The notes beneath the pieces are model-generated. The model had not been told where the DNA came from and did not search any database. It saw only the letters and a list, made by a program, of their open reading frames with translations. This document shows positions 8,930-17,833 of a stretch of 64,000 nt of DNA, piece after piece. The position numbers were made by a program, and so were the translations under genes. How positions within the stretch are numbered: position 1 is the first letter of the stretch; each line of letters starts with the position of its first letter. The DNA comes from Leifsonia sp. 1010 (GTDB lineage: Bacteria > Actinomycetota > Actinomycetes > Actinomycetales > Microbacteriaceae): the NCBI RefSeq assembly GCF_031455295.1, contig NZ_JAVDSL010000005.1, positions 104,084 through 168,083 of the forward strand, read 5' to 3'.

Positions 8930-9307
8930 TCAGGATGCGCTGAGCGCATCCACGTAGAACCAGTCCCGCCCCTCGCGCGCGAACCGCGAGACCTCGTGCA
9001 GGCTGCCCCGCTCGCTGCCCTTGTAGTACGCGACGAACTCCACTACGCCGTCCCGGTCGAACGGGCCTCCGCCCTCGGTGCGCTCGATGTCGAGGCGGTA
9101 CCAGCGGAGGTCGGGGTCGAGCTCCAGCTCGTCGGGTCGCGTGGACGGATGCCAGCTGCGGAGCAGGTACGCGGCATCGCCGAGGGCGAAGGCGCTGAAC
9201 CGGGACCGCATCAGACGCTCCGCGGTCGGGGCCGGCTCGCCGCGGTGCAGCGGACCGCAGCAGGCGTCGTACGTCTCGCCGCTCAGGCACGGGCACCGGG
9301 TGGTCAC
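8930..9307 (-). CDS. YchJ family protein (UPF0225, SEC-C zinc-binding motif)
   Basis: A 125-residue protein with the YchJ layout. The N-terminal SEC-C-like zinc knuckle 'CPCLSGETYDACCGP' is followed by an NTF2-like domain: 'RSRFSAFALGDAAYLLRSWH', 'WYRLDIERTEGG', and the conserved 'VEFVAYYKG' near the end. The length matches the family, which often lacks the second knuckle in short members. Function in vivo is not established; the SEC-C motif binds zinc in SecA. It is convergent with the Ig-like protein gene, 6 bp apart, and has no clear operon partner. Confidence 0.9.
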   Translation of the reverse strand: MTTRCPCLSGETYDACCGPLHRGEPAPTAERLMRSRFSAFALGDAAYLLRSWHPSTRPDELELDPDLRWYRLDIERTEGGGPFDRDGVVEFVAYYKGSERGSLHEVSRFAREGRDWFYVDALSAS

Positions 9308-9502
9308 GCATCGAGCCTAACCGGCCGTGGCGGGCCCGACTGGAGGCCCGGCCGGCGCCCGCGTCGGGGGATCCCGGGCACCGGCCGGACCGAGGACACC
9401 TCACCAGAAAGGGTGTCTGCGACGAGTGTGCCGCAGAACCTTGGAGAACGACTCCGGAACCGCTGAAGGAGTTCGCAGACGCGGCGGGCGGCGGCGACGG
9501 TG

Positions 9503-9508
9503 TAGCGT
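9503..9508 (+). promoter_or_regulatory. Putative -10 box (TAGCGT), leaderless type
   Basis: TAGCGT lies 7 nt before the ATG at 9516, the spacing expected when transcription starts at the start codon. It supports the tiny gene that follows. Confidence 0.45.
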
Positions 9509-9515
9509 TGATCGC

Positions 9516-9623
9516 ATGGAAGGTCTGCTCATCGGATTCATCTGGCTCGTCGTGATCGTCGGCGGCGGGATCGCCGCAGCCGCGATCGTCCAGATGGTCA
9601 AGTCGCCCTACCGCGACCGCTAG
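9516..9623 (+). CDS. Tiny single-pass membrane protein (hypothetical)
   Basis: Thirty-five residues: a short N-terminus, one hydrophobic helix with a GGG kink ('IGFIWLVVIVGGGIAAAA'), and a basic, short cytosolic tail ('MVKSPYRDR'). There is no recognised family. Support comes from a TAGCGT box 7 nt before the ATG (leaderless pattern), a clean helix and an isolated position. Small membrane peptides of this type are common in actinobacteria. It lies 49 bp upstream of the tRNA gene at 9673. A function cannot be assigned. Confidence 0.55.
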   Translation: MEGLLIGFIWLVVIVGGGIAAAAIVQMVKSPYRDR

Positions 9624-9672
9624 ACCTCGACCGGCGGCCGTCCGCGCCGCTCGTCGGCCCGCTGCACCTTCG

Positions 9673-9746
9673 GCCCCCATAGCCCAATCGGTAGAGGCAG
9701 GCGACTTAAACTCGCCCGAGTGTGGGTTCGAGTCCCACTGGGGGTA
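9673..9746 (+). tRNA. tRNA with UAA anticodon (tRNA-Leu), short variable arm
   Basis: Manual folding gives a full cloverleaf of 74 nt. The acceptor stem is 9673-9679 with 9739-9745, including a G-U first pair. The D-stem is 9682-9685 with 9695-9698, with one mismatch. The anticodon stem is 9700-9704 with 9712-9716, a perfect 5 bp. The T-stem is 9722-9726 with 9734-9738, also perfect. The anticodon at 9707-9709 is TAA, and A9746 is the discriminator. CCA is not encoded. The variable region is only 5 nt (9717-9721), unlike the long class II arm expected for tRNA-Leu; see findings. Confidence 0.9.
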
Positions 9747-9786
9747 CTCGGCCGCCGGGCGCGCTTGCGTCGGTAAAACGGTCCCG

Positions 9787-9847
9787 AATCTCCGACGGAC
9801 CGCGGTGCGGATGGAGTTTCGGCGCGATCGGGAGCAGATCTCCGACG
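9787..9847. repeat. Intergenic repeat, family E copy 1
   Basis: A ~61-bp element bounded by two direct copies of ATCTCCGAC, with a third, related GGAG motif inside. It is the near-complement of 54581-54641: both share the core CGCGGTGCGGATGGAG, and both are flanked by a 'GGGCGC..TTGCGTCGG' tract. It sits between the tRNA gene and the stop codon of the convergent secreted-protein gene at 9848. Confidence 0.65.
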
Positions 9848-11878
9848 TCAGCGGGCGCGTCGGCGGCGGCGGCCGGACACGATCGCCCAGGGGATGAGCG
9901 CCAGCGCCACGATGACCGCTGCGGCCCCGATCGCTGCGAGCACGCGCGGCCGCAGAAGCCACGGAGTTGCAGGCACGATACGGAGGTCGCTCGCGTAGCT
10001 GTCGGCGATCGTGGTGCCCGATCCCGTCGCCGTGTTGACCGCATCCAGGAAGAGTTCGGCCGACAGTTGCGGCCCCGGCGGGGAGGTGGGAACGCCGGAG
10101 GCGAGCTGCACACGGAGCAGCACCTGGTCGGTGCTGTGCGGGGCGATCGACAGACCGCCATCCGGCTCGACATAGCCGCGGATCACGTCGTCCTCCGCCG
10201 TGGAGCCGGTCAACTCGACCGGATGAAACGGGCCGGCCTCTCCGGAGAGCGAGTAGTCGACGTGCAGCTGGGACGAATCCACCGGCGTACGGCTGCCCTC
10301 CGCCGGGAAGACGTCGAGCTCGACGCGTGCCCCGTCGATCCGGTCGGACGCGGGGTTGGTGAAGGTGGCGGTGACGTAGCGGGCATCGCCGCCGGCCTCC
10401 AGGGCCGCCGGGAAGTCGGCCTCGGCGTTCGGCGCGGTCGCCGCGGTGGACCCCTGGTAGACCCGGCTGATGGCGGAGTACCCGCCCTTCGCCTCGAGCG
10501 CGACCAGCGCGCACACGACCGGATCGCCCGAGCCCGTGTAGGTGGCGGTGGCGCGACCGTTGCCGTCGGTGGTCGCCGTCGTCGCGGCGAAGGTCCCGCA
10601 GGTGCCGTCGCCGCGGACCGCGTAGGTGCTCAGCGTGATCCGGTCTCCGACGACCGGCTCGCCTGCCCGGTCGACGATGCTCAGCTCGAGAGTCGCAACG
10701 TCCGTGCCCTCCAGGCTGTTCGGTGTGACATCGGTGAAGATCTCGGCGACATCGCCCGGGGCCTCGGACGGATCTGTCGTCGCCTGCGTCACGCTCTGCG
10801 CGCAGCCGAAACCGGCGCCGTACGCATCGAAGGAGCCGTTGCTGAACTCCGTCTGGGTGTAATACGGGTGGCCGTTGATCAGTTGGTTGTAGAGAGTCCC
10901 GTACGGATCGTCGGGGTCGGTCGACCCGAGCGCGGTGCCGAAGTCCTCGGCGCACAGGTCGCCGATCTCGTGCCCCGTCTCGTCCAGCCATGCCGGATTC
11001 TCCGTGTCGGGATCCGTCATCGCCTCGGCCAGTTCGTGGCTGAGGGTGCTGATCGCGCCGTCGAGGGCGAGACTGCCGCTGGGGGCCTGTCCCGCGTCGC
11101 AGTTGGCCGCCTCGAACGGTTCGTTGCTGTACACGACGGCCTCCTCACCCTCACCGAACATGCGGTGGTAGCCGCAGAACGTCGATGCGGAGGTCGTCCC
11201 GTCACGATCCTGCGCCTCCACGCCCGGCGGCAGGAAGACCGGCGTGAAGCGGTCCATGCCCGTCGGCACCTGTCCGACAGCGACCAGCCGCGCGAGTTCG
11301 GCGCGCAGTTCGTCGTCGGTCAGGCAGACGCTGCTGACGTCGTCGTCGGGCGCGCATCCCTTCGCCGGGAAGGCCGACGGGTCGACGACGGCCGGGGCGT
11401 CGGTGAGGCGGTAGTCGAGGGGAACCGTCTCGCCGTCCGCGTCGCCGGGGTACTCGGTCGCCAGCGAGTAGACGTTGGCATCGCCGCCGCTGTCCGCCGC
11501 GACATCGTGCAGGTAAAGCAGGATGCCGTCCACGTACCCGGGAGGGAAAGCGAAACCGTCGGGGGCCCAGAACACCGGCGTGATGACGATCCCGGCGTCA
11601 CCGGAGGTCTCCATCACAGGCCCGCCGGAGTACTCCATCGGCGGGGCGCATCCATCGCAGTAGTGACCGTCGCGGTTGCCGCCGTCCGCCAGCTCACTCT
11701 CGGCGGCGACCGGAGCAGTGACGGGTGCGTCGAGCGGGGCGTCGAGCGGTGCGTCGAGCGACGCTGCGGTCGCGGCAGCGGGTGCAAGGGCGAGGGATGC
11801 GACGGCAGCCACCAGAGCCACGGTTGCCCACCAGCGGCTGCCCGCCTGCCGGCCTCCGCGTCGGATGCGTCTCGCCAT
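9848..11878 (-). CDS. Secreted, membrane-anchored protein with HExxE-type motif and Ig-like (Big_1) domain
   Basis: A 676-residue protein. An Arg-rich signal peptide is followed by a hydrophobic core and AxA-type site near residue 38, then a short repeat 'LDAPLDAPLDAP'. The globular domain (about 70-340) carries 'LSHELAEAMTDP', a zincin-like HExxE motif followed by TDP, of the kind found in EXORDIUM/PHI-1-like and related secreted proteins. Many Cys residues suggest disulfides. An invasin-type Ig domain follows ('VDRAGEPVVGDRITLS' to about 460), then a beta-rich region. A C-terminal helix with an Arg cluster ('GRRRRRAR') anchors it. Catalysis is unproven. The ATG was chosen because the signal peptide starts there. 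Confidence 0.8.
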   Translation of the reverse strand: MARRIRRGGRQAGSRWWATVALVAAVASLALAPAAATAASLDAPLDAPLDAPVTAPVAAESELADGGNRDGHYCDGCAPPMEYSGGPVMETSGDAGIVITPVFWAPDGFAFPPGYVDGILLYLHDVAADSGGDANVYSLATEYPGDADGETVPLDYRLTDAPAVVDPSAFPAKGCAPDDDVSSVCLTDDELRAELARLVAVGQVPTGMDRFTPVFLPPGVEAQDRDGTTSASTFCGYHRMFGEGEEAVVYSNEPFEAANCDAGQAPSGSLALDGAISTLSHELAEAMTDPDTENPAWLDETGHEIGDLCAEDFGTALGSTDPDDPYGTLYNQLINGHPYYTQTEFSNGSFDAYGAGFGCAQSVTQATTDPSEAPGDVAEIFTDVTPNSLEGTDVATLELSIVDRAGEPVVGDRITLSTYAVRGDGTCGTFAATTATTDGNGRATATYTGSGDPVVCALVALEAKGGYSAISRVYQGSTAATAPNAEADFPAALEAGGDARYVTATFTNPASDRIDGARVELDVFPAEGSRTPVDSSQLHVDYSLSGEAGPFHPVELTGSTAEDDVIRGYVEPDGGLSIAPHSTDQVLLRVQLASGVPTSPPGPQLSAELFLDAVNTATGSGTTIADSYASDLRIVPATPWLLRPRVLAAIGAAAVIVALALIPWAIVSGRRRRRAR

Positions 11879-12002
11879 CGTGCCACCGCCTCGCTCGCCC
11901 CGTGACCGCACGATGCGGCACTGCAAGCACCACCGTGGCATCCCCCGCCTCGACCCGAAATACAGCTGCTGCGCGACGACACCGGACCGGTCCACCGAAC
12001 GA

Positions 12003-12037
12003 CGAAGGCCCGGCCCCCTGAGGGGACCGGGCCTTCG
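12003..12037 (-). terminator. Hairpin terminator downstream of ndh
   Basis: A GC-rich inverted repeat with arms CGAAGGCCCGG and CCGGGCCTTCG enclosing a C/G-rich loop, 20 bp past the ndh stop codon. The following bases on the minus strand are only mildly T-rich, as is usual for actinobacterial terminators. Confidence 0.75.
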
Positions 12038-12057
12038 CGCGGCGTTCGCTCCGCGAA

Positions 12058-13473
12058 CTACTTCGCGGTGACCTCCGCCGGCTGCTTCTCGGCAGCGGGC
12101 TTCTTGCGGGCCGGAGCCTTCTTCGCCGGCTCCTCCGGAGCGGCCTCGACGGCCGGCTTCGGGCGGGCGGCGAACTCCTCGAAACCGGCGCGCGGGTGCT
12201 GCACGGCCTCGAGGGACACGATGTCGCGGCCGAGCCACACGTTGTTCCACCAGCCCCAGATGACGCGCCACTTGCGCTCCCACGACGGCATGGCCAGCCC
12301 GTGGTAGCCGCGGTGGGCGAGCCAGCCGATGACGCCCTTCATGGCGATCTTGCCGGACTGGAGCACGCCGACGCCCACGCCGAGGCCGGCGACCGCACCG
12401 AGGCTCTTGTGGTAGTACTGGCGCGGCAGCTCGCCACGCAGCGAGGCCACGATGTTCTTCGCGAGCAGCTTGCCCTGACGCACCGCGTGCTGGGCGTTCG
12501 GCACGCAGTAGCCGCCGACGCCGCCACCGGTCAGGTCGGGCACGGCCGAGACGTCTCCGGCGCCCCAGGCGCCCTCGACGATCTCCTCGTCGGTGCCGAC
12601 GCGCAGGTCGGCGCGGACGCGGAGGCGGCCGCGCTCCTCGATCGGGAGGTCGGTGTGCCGCACGATCGTCGGGTTCGCCATGACACCGGCGGTCCACACG
12701 ATCAGGTCGGTCTCGAAGGTCTCGCCGGTCGACAGCTGGATCACGCCGTCCACCGCGCTCTGCAGCTGGGTGTCGAGGTGGATCTGCGCCCCGCGCTCCG
12801 CGAGGTTCTTGATCACCCAGTGGCTGGTCTTGAGCGACACCTCCGGCATGATCCGGCCCATGGCCTCGATCAGGTGGAAGTGCGTGTCCTCGAACGACAG
12901 TTCCGGGTAGCGCTTCAGCAGGGCGCTGGCGAACGAGCGCAGCTCGGCGAAGATCTCGATGCCGGCGAAGCCGCCGCCGACGACCACCACGGTGAGGAGG
13001 CGGTCGCGCTCCGGCCCGGCCGGCATGCCGGCCGCCTTGTCGAAGTTGGTGAGGAGCTGGTCGCGGATGTACACGGCCTCCTCGATGTTCTTGAGGCCGA
13101 CCGCCTGGTCCGCGACGCCCGGGATCGGGAACGTGCGCGAGACGGCGCCCGCCGTGACCACAACGATGTCGTACTCGAACTCGTACGCCTCGCCGATGGG
13201 CGGCTGGATGGTCGCCACCTTGCGTGCGTGGTCGACGTACGTGACCTTCGCGGTGATGATGTTGGTGGTCTTGAGGTGGCGGCGGTGCGCGACGACCGCG
13301 TGACGCGGCTCGATCGACCCCGCGGCGACCTCCGGGAGGAACGGCTGGTACGTCATGTACGGCAGCGGGTCGACCATGGTGACCTCAGCCTCGCCCGGGC
13401 GGAGCTGTTTCTCGAGCTTCCACGCGGTGTAGAAGCCGGCGTATCCGCCGCCGACGATCAGGATTTTGGGCAC
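12058..13473 (-). CDS. ndh: Type II NADH dehydrogenase (NDH-2)
   Basis: A 471-residue flavoprotein of the FAD/NAD(P)-linked reductase family. The N-terminal dinucleotide site 'ILIVGGGYAGFYTAWKLEK' binds FAD, and a second Rossmann site 'VVVVGGGFAGIEIFAEL' near residue 165 binds NADH. The late region 'GGVGGYCVPNAQHAVRQGK' and an amphipathic segment around 370-400 match NDH-2 enzymes that sit on the inner membrane face and pass electrons to menaquinone without pumping protons. The Lys/Ala/Pro-rich tail of ~40 residues is low complexity. The start is GTG with AGAGGAG 10 nt upstream. A hairpin terminator follows. Confidence 0.93.
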   Translation of the reverse strand: MPKILIVGGGYAGFYTAWKLEKQLRPGEAEVTMVDPLPYMTYQPFLPEVAAGSIEPRHAVVAHRRHLKTTNIITAKVTYVDHARKVATIQPPIGEAYEFEYDIVVVTAGAVSRTFPIPGVADQAVGLKNIEEAVYIRDQLLTNFDKAAGMPAGPERDRLLTVVVVGGGFAGIEIFAELRSFASALLKRYPELSFEDTHFHLIEAMGRIMPEVSLKTSHWVIKNLAERGAQIHLDTQLQSAVDGVIQLSTGETFETDLIVWTAGVMANPTIVRHTDLPIEERGRLRVRADLRVGTDEEIVEGAWGAGDVSAVPDLTGGGVGGYCVPNAQHAVRQGKLLAKNIVASLRGELPRQYYHKSLGAVAGLGVGVGVLQSGKIAMKGVIGWLAHRGYHGLAMPSWERKWRVIWGWWNNVWLGRDIVSLEAVQHPRAGFEEFAARPKPAVEAAPEEPAKKAPARKKPAAEKQPAEVTAK

Positions 13474-13513
13474 AGTGAAGCGTCTCCTCTAACCGATAAG
13501 TTTGGGCCTTACA

Positions 13514-14905
13514 TTACTCCTTGCTGCGCATCCGCCTGAAATGCGACCACGCGCCGACGCCGCCGAGGGCGACGAGAGCGAGAAAGCCGGCAATCAGACC
13601 GAACGGCAGCCAGAATGCGGTGAGGACGCTCCATTGCGGCCAGAAGAACCGATTCCATGGTACCGCGCGCTCGGGGGTGAGTTTCGCGGGGACGGGAGCG
13701 GCCTGCGGATCGCCGCCCGGAGCGGGGGTCGAGGGGGCGGGGGTCGAGGGCGATTCGGCGCGTCGGTGGATGCGGATCCAATCGCCCAGATCGCCCATCG
13801 GATTCACGGTGACATGCGGGACGGAGGCCGTGACCGCGGCGGCGGCATCCAAGAGTCCGTAGCCGTAGATCGGGCTCGGCACGGCGCCGCCCGCGGGTTT
13901 CGCTGTGCGAATGATCCGCTCGATGACATCCGCCGCCTTGAGTTCGGGATGCGCGGCGCGCACCAGGGCGACGGCCCCCGAGACGAGGGGAGCTGCACCG
14001 CTGGTCCCCGCCCACTGCACGTACCCTCCGCCCGGGTTCGCGCCGACGAGCTGCTCGCTCGGCGCCGAGACGCCGATCGTGATGCCCTGGGCGGATGCGT
14101 CGAAGCTGGCCTTGCCGGCGCGGTCGACGCCGGCGACGGTCAGCACACCGGGGATGGTCGCCGGGGCGCCGACCTCGCTGGTGCCGCTCCCCCGGTTGCC
14201 GGCGGCGGCCACGATGACCACGTCGTGCGAGAAGGCGTACTGGAACGCCTCATCCCAGCTGGTCGGCCAGTCGAGGGTGTTGCGGGTCAGCGACATGTTG
14301 ATCACCGACGCACCGTTGTCGACCGCCCAGCGGACGGCCTCGGCGATCTGCTCGTCGCTTCCGACCGGTCCCATCGCCTTGCCCAAAGCGACGGACGCGC
14401 TGAGGATGGTGGCGTCCGGCGCCGCGCCCAGCACACCGCTGTCCGGCCCGGTCCCCCGGCCGGCCAGCAGGGAGGCGACCCAGGTGCCGTGATTTGCGCT
14501 CTCGGCGTCGCCCAGCGGTTTCTGGCCGGAGGCGGCGCCGACACCGGAGACGTCGGTGCCTCCGACGACCGCACCGGCGAGGTCGGGCACCGAACCGTCG
14601 ACGCCGGTGTCGATGACGGCGACCTTCACTCCGGCGCCGCGGGTCGTGTTCCAGGCCTGGGCGAACCCGTAGTCGTTCAGCCAGTACTGCAGGTCGCGCA
14701 CCTGATCGGCGCGGGCGGCCGTGGCGGGGACGAGGGTGGACGCGATGGCGATCGCTACAGCGGCGGCGATGGAGGCGAGGCGGCGGGCGGGGCGGGAGCG
14801 AGTGGGGCGCGGGCTGCCGTCGCGCGGGCGGCCGTCGCGCGGGCGGACCGGGGTCTCCGGGCCGCCTGCGGCGACTCGGGCGTCATGTGCGGCCGGCCGC
14901 CGCAT
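13514..14905 (-). CDS. Membrane-anchored S8 subtilisin-like serine protease (mycosin-like)
   Basis: A 463-residue protein with a signal peptide after a long Arg/Pro-rich N-terminus (hydrophobic core about 43-62). The catalytic triad is visible: Asp99 in 'VAVIDTGVDG', His139 in 'NHGTWVASLLAG' and Ser302 in 'GTSGAAPLVSG', with the oxyanion Asn237 in 'AAAGN'. A Pro-rich linker leads to a C-terminal membrane helix ('FWLPFGLIAGFLALVALG') and a basic tail. This build is that of type VII-secretion mycosins, but no ESX genes are in the window. It is 20 bp downstream of the DUF501 gene and probably co-transcribed with ftsB and DUF501. Confidence 0.88.
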   Translation of the reverse strand: MRRPAAHDARVAAGGPETPVRPRDGRPRDGSPRPTRSRPARRLASIAAAVAIAIASTLVPATAARADQVRDLQYWLNDYGFAQAWNTTRGAGVKVAVIDTGVDGSVPDLAGAVVGGTDVSGVGAASGQKPLGDAESANHGTWVASLLAGRGTGPDSGVLGAAPDATILSASVALGKAMGPVGSDEQIAEAVRWAVDNGASVINMSLTRNTLDWPTSWDEAFQYAFSHDVVIVAAAGNRGSGTSEVGAPATIPGVLTVAGVDRAGKASFDASAQGITIGVSAPSEQLVGANPGGGYVQWAGTSGAAPLVSGAVALVRAAHPELKAADVIERIIRTAKPAGGAVPSPIYGYGLLDAAAAVTASVPHVTVNPMGDLGDWIRIHRRAESPSTPAPSTPAPGGDPQAAPVPAKLTPERAVPWNRFFWPQWSVLTAFWLPFGLIAGFLALVALGGVGAWSHFRRMRSKE

Positions 14906-14925
14906 CCGGTCCCCCACGGGGCGTC

Positions 14926-15441
14926 CTAGCCGGCGACGTCGATGAGGCACTCGCACACCGCGGGCGACCAGTCGCCGCGGGCGAGCGCGAGGTCGCCGAT
15001 CGGGTTGACTCCCGGGCCGGCGGCGAGGGCGTGCGCGGCGAGGGCGTGCAGGCACTTCACGCGAGAGGGCATGCCGCCCGCCGAGATGCCCGCGATCTCG
15101 TCCACCACGGCGATGGACTCGCGGTCCGCCAGGTACTGCTCGTGCGCCGCGCGGTAGGCGGTCGCGACATCGTCGTCCTCCGCGAGGAGGTCGTTGTACT
15201 CGGCCATGACCTGCGTCGCCTCGAGCGCCGACATGGCCGCGGTCGCGGCGGGATGCGTCAGGTAGTAGAAGGTCGGGAACGGCGTCCCGTCGTCGAGGCG
15301 CGGCGCCGTGGAGACCACCGTCGGGCGGCCGCACACGCAGCGCGCGGCGATGCCCACGACGTTGCGGGCGGGGCGGCCCAGCTGCTCGGAGACGACGGCG
15401 ATGTCCTCGTCGGTCACGGGGTCGAACGGGGGTCTGGTCAT
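14926..15441 (-). CDS. DUF501 domain-containing protein
   Basis: A 171-residue member of the DUF501 family, which in actinobacteria lies next to ftsB and eno. Family features seen are 'GRPARNVVGIAARCVCGRP' with a CxC pair, 'TFYYLTHPAATAAMSALEA', and a Cys/His-containing C-terminal part 'MPSRVKCLHALAAHALAAG' followed by 'CECLIDVAG'. The Cys residues may bind metal (inference). No biochemical role is established. It begins 4 bp after the ftsB stop, so the two are translationally linked. The subtilase gene follows. Confidence 0.9.
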   Translation of the reverse strand: MTRPPFDPVTDEDIAVVSEQLGRPARNVVGIAARCVCGRPTVVSTAPRLDDGTPFPTFYYLTHPAATAAMSALEATQVMAEYNDLLAEDDDVATAYRAAHEQYLADRESIAVVDEIAGISAGGMPSRVKCLHALAAHALAAGPGVNPIGDLALARGDWSPAVCECLIDVAG

Positions 15442-15445
15442 GGCG

Positions 15446-15979
15446 TTACTTCTTCGGGGTGGGCGACCCGGTGGCGGGAGCCGTCGGGTCGGGAGCCGGG
15501 GTTCCGCTCAGCTGCTGCGGGGTCGCCTGCGTCAGTCCGGCTCCCATGAAGGAGCCGAAGAGCGAGCCGACCCAGTCGGTCTGCGTCTTGACCAGCTTGG
15601 AGCTGACGGGGGTCGTGTCCTGCTTCGCCGCCGGCGGCCGGTCGTCGATGACGAGGTAGCTGACCTCGCCGGGCATGACGTAGTAGAGCCGGTCGCGGGC
15701 CTGGGCGCGCAGGTAGCTGGGGTCGTTCCAGCGCGCGCGCTGGTCCTTGAGGGTGTCGACCTGAGCCGCGAGCTGGTCGACCGCGTGCTGCTGGTCGGCG
15801 ATCTGCTGCCGCTGCGACAGGAAGGCCTGGACCGTCGGTGCCAGGATGAGCACGGCGAGCACGAGGACGCCCATCATCACGAGCGAGAACGCCGAGAAGT
15901 GCAGCTGGCGCAGCCAGCGACCGGTGCCGGTCGGGCGGGACATGCGCACCGGGACGCGTTGCGTGCGCGGCTTCGGCAT
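15446..15979 (-). CDS. ftsB: Septum formation initiator, FtsB/DivIC family
   Basis: A 177-residue bitopic protein. The basic cytosolic N-terminus (about 1-25) is followed by one membrane helix ('FSLVMMGVLVLAVLILAP'), a coiled coil ('QRQQIADQQHAVDQLAAQ' onward, about 55-90) and the FtsB signature 'YLRAQARDRLYYVMPGE'. A long Pro/Thr-rich extracytoplasmic tail is typical of actinobacterial members. FtsB works with FtsL and FtsQ in the divisome. The ATG at 15979 has GGAGGG upstream. Genomic context (eno upstream, DUF501 downstream) matches the usual actinobacterial order. Confidence 0.93.
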   Translation of the reverse strand: MPKPRTQRVPVRMSRPTGTGRWLRQLHFSAFSLVMMGVLVLAVLILAPTVQAFLSQRQQIADQQHAVDQLAAQVDTLKDQRARWNDPSYLRAQARDRLYYVMPGEVSYLVIDDRPPAAKQDTTPVSSKLVKTQTDWVGSLFGSFMGAGLTQATPQQLSGTPAPDPTAPATGSPTPKK

Positions 15980-16088
15980 GGGCCCTCCGGTTCGGGATGC
16001 TGGTGGCGGATCGGGACCGGGCGGCCCCCTCCCATCGTAAGTGATCACGCCCGTCCCACCCGTGGCGGCGCGGGGTGTCGGGATGCGT

Positions 16089-16334
16089 TCAGCCGGCGGC
16101 CAGGATGCCCGCGAGGCGCACGGCCCCGAGTGCGACCAGCGCCCCGCCGCCGACGAGGAAGACCACGCCGAGAGCCCGCGCGTCGCGTGCCCGGAAGCGG
16201 CGGTGCGCATCCTCGTCCGAGAAGAACTCGGCACTCCGGTCCGGCCGTAGCGTCAGGAACAGCCCGAGGAGGGCGAACAGCGCCGCCAGCGCGAGGAACA
16301 GGACGAGCGGGACGACCTCCGACTCCGTGGTCAC
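16089..16334 (-). CDS. Small two-helix membrane protein (hypothetical)
   Basis: Eighty-one residues with two hydrophobic helices ('LVLFLALAALFALLGLFLTL' and 'ALGVVFLVGGGALVALGAV') joined by a charged cytosolic loop ('RFRARDARAL'). No family is recognised. It lies on the same strand between eno and ftsB but is separated from eno by a terminator and a palindrome, so it probably has its own promoter. It could be a shadow of nothing else: no competing frame in this interval gives a better protein. Confidence 0.6.
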   Translation of the reverse strand: MTTESEVVPLVLFLALAALFALLGLFLTLRPDRSAEFFSDEDAHRRFRARDARALGVVFLVGGGALVALGAVRLAGILAAG

Positions 16335-16369
16335 TCCAGCACCCTACCGTCGGGCGCCCGCCCGTGGCC

Positions 16370-16425
16370 GAGGTGCACGTAGTGGCGCTCGACACGCCGT
16401 GCGAAAGCGCCACTACGTGCACCTC
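16370..16425. repeat. Perfect 20-bp palindrome, family C copy 2
   Basis: The left arm 16370-16389 (GAGGTGCACGTAGTGGCGCT) is perfectly complementary to 16406-16425 across a 16-nt loop. It is related to the imperfect palindrome at 1815-1884. It lies between the eno terminator and the 81-residue gene. Confidence 0.7.
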
Positions 16426-16443
16426 ACGCAGCCGCAGACGCGG

Positions 16444-16472
16444 ACGGCCCCCGGGGGAACCCCGGGGGCCGT
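16444..16472 (-). terminator. Hairpin terminator downstream of eno
   Basis: A perfect inverted repeat ACGGCCCCCGGGG / CCCCGGGGGCCGT with a short loop, 15 bp after the eno stop. The stem is very stable. There is no U-run of note. Confidence 0.8.
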
Positions 16473-16486
16473 TGCGGTGGGTGCGG

Positions 16487-17806
<1,320 letters not shown>

Positions 17807-17833
17807 TCAGTCTAGTGATGCGAGGTGAGCCGC

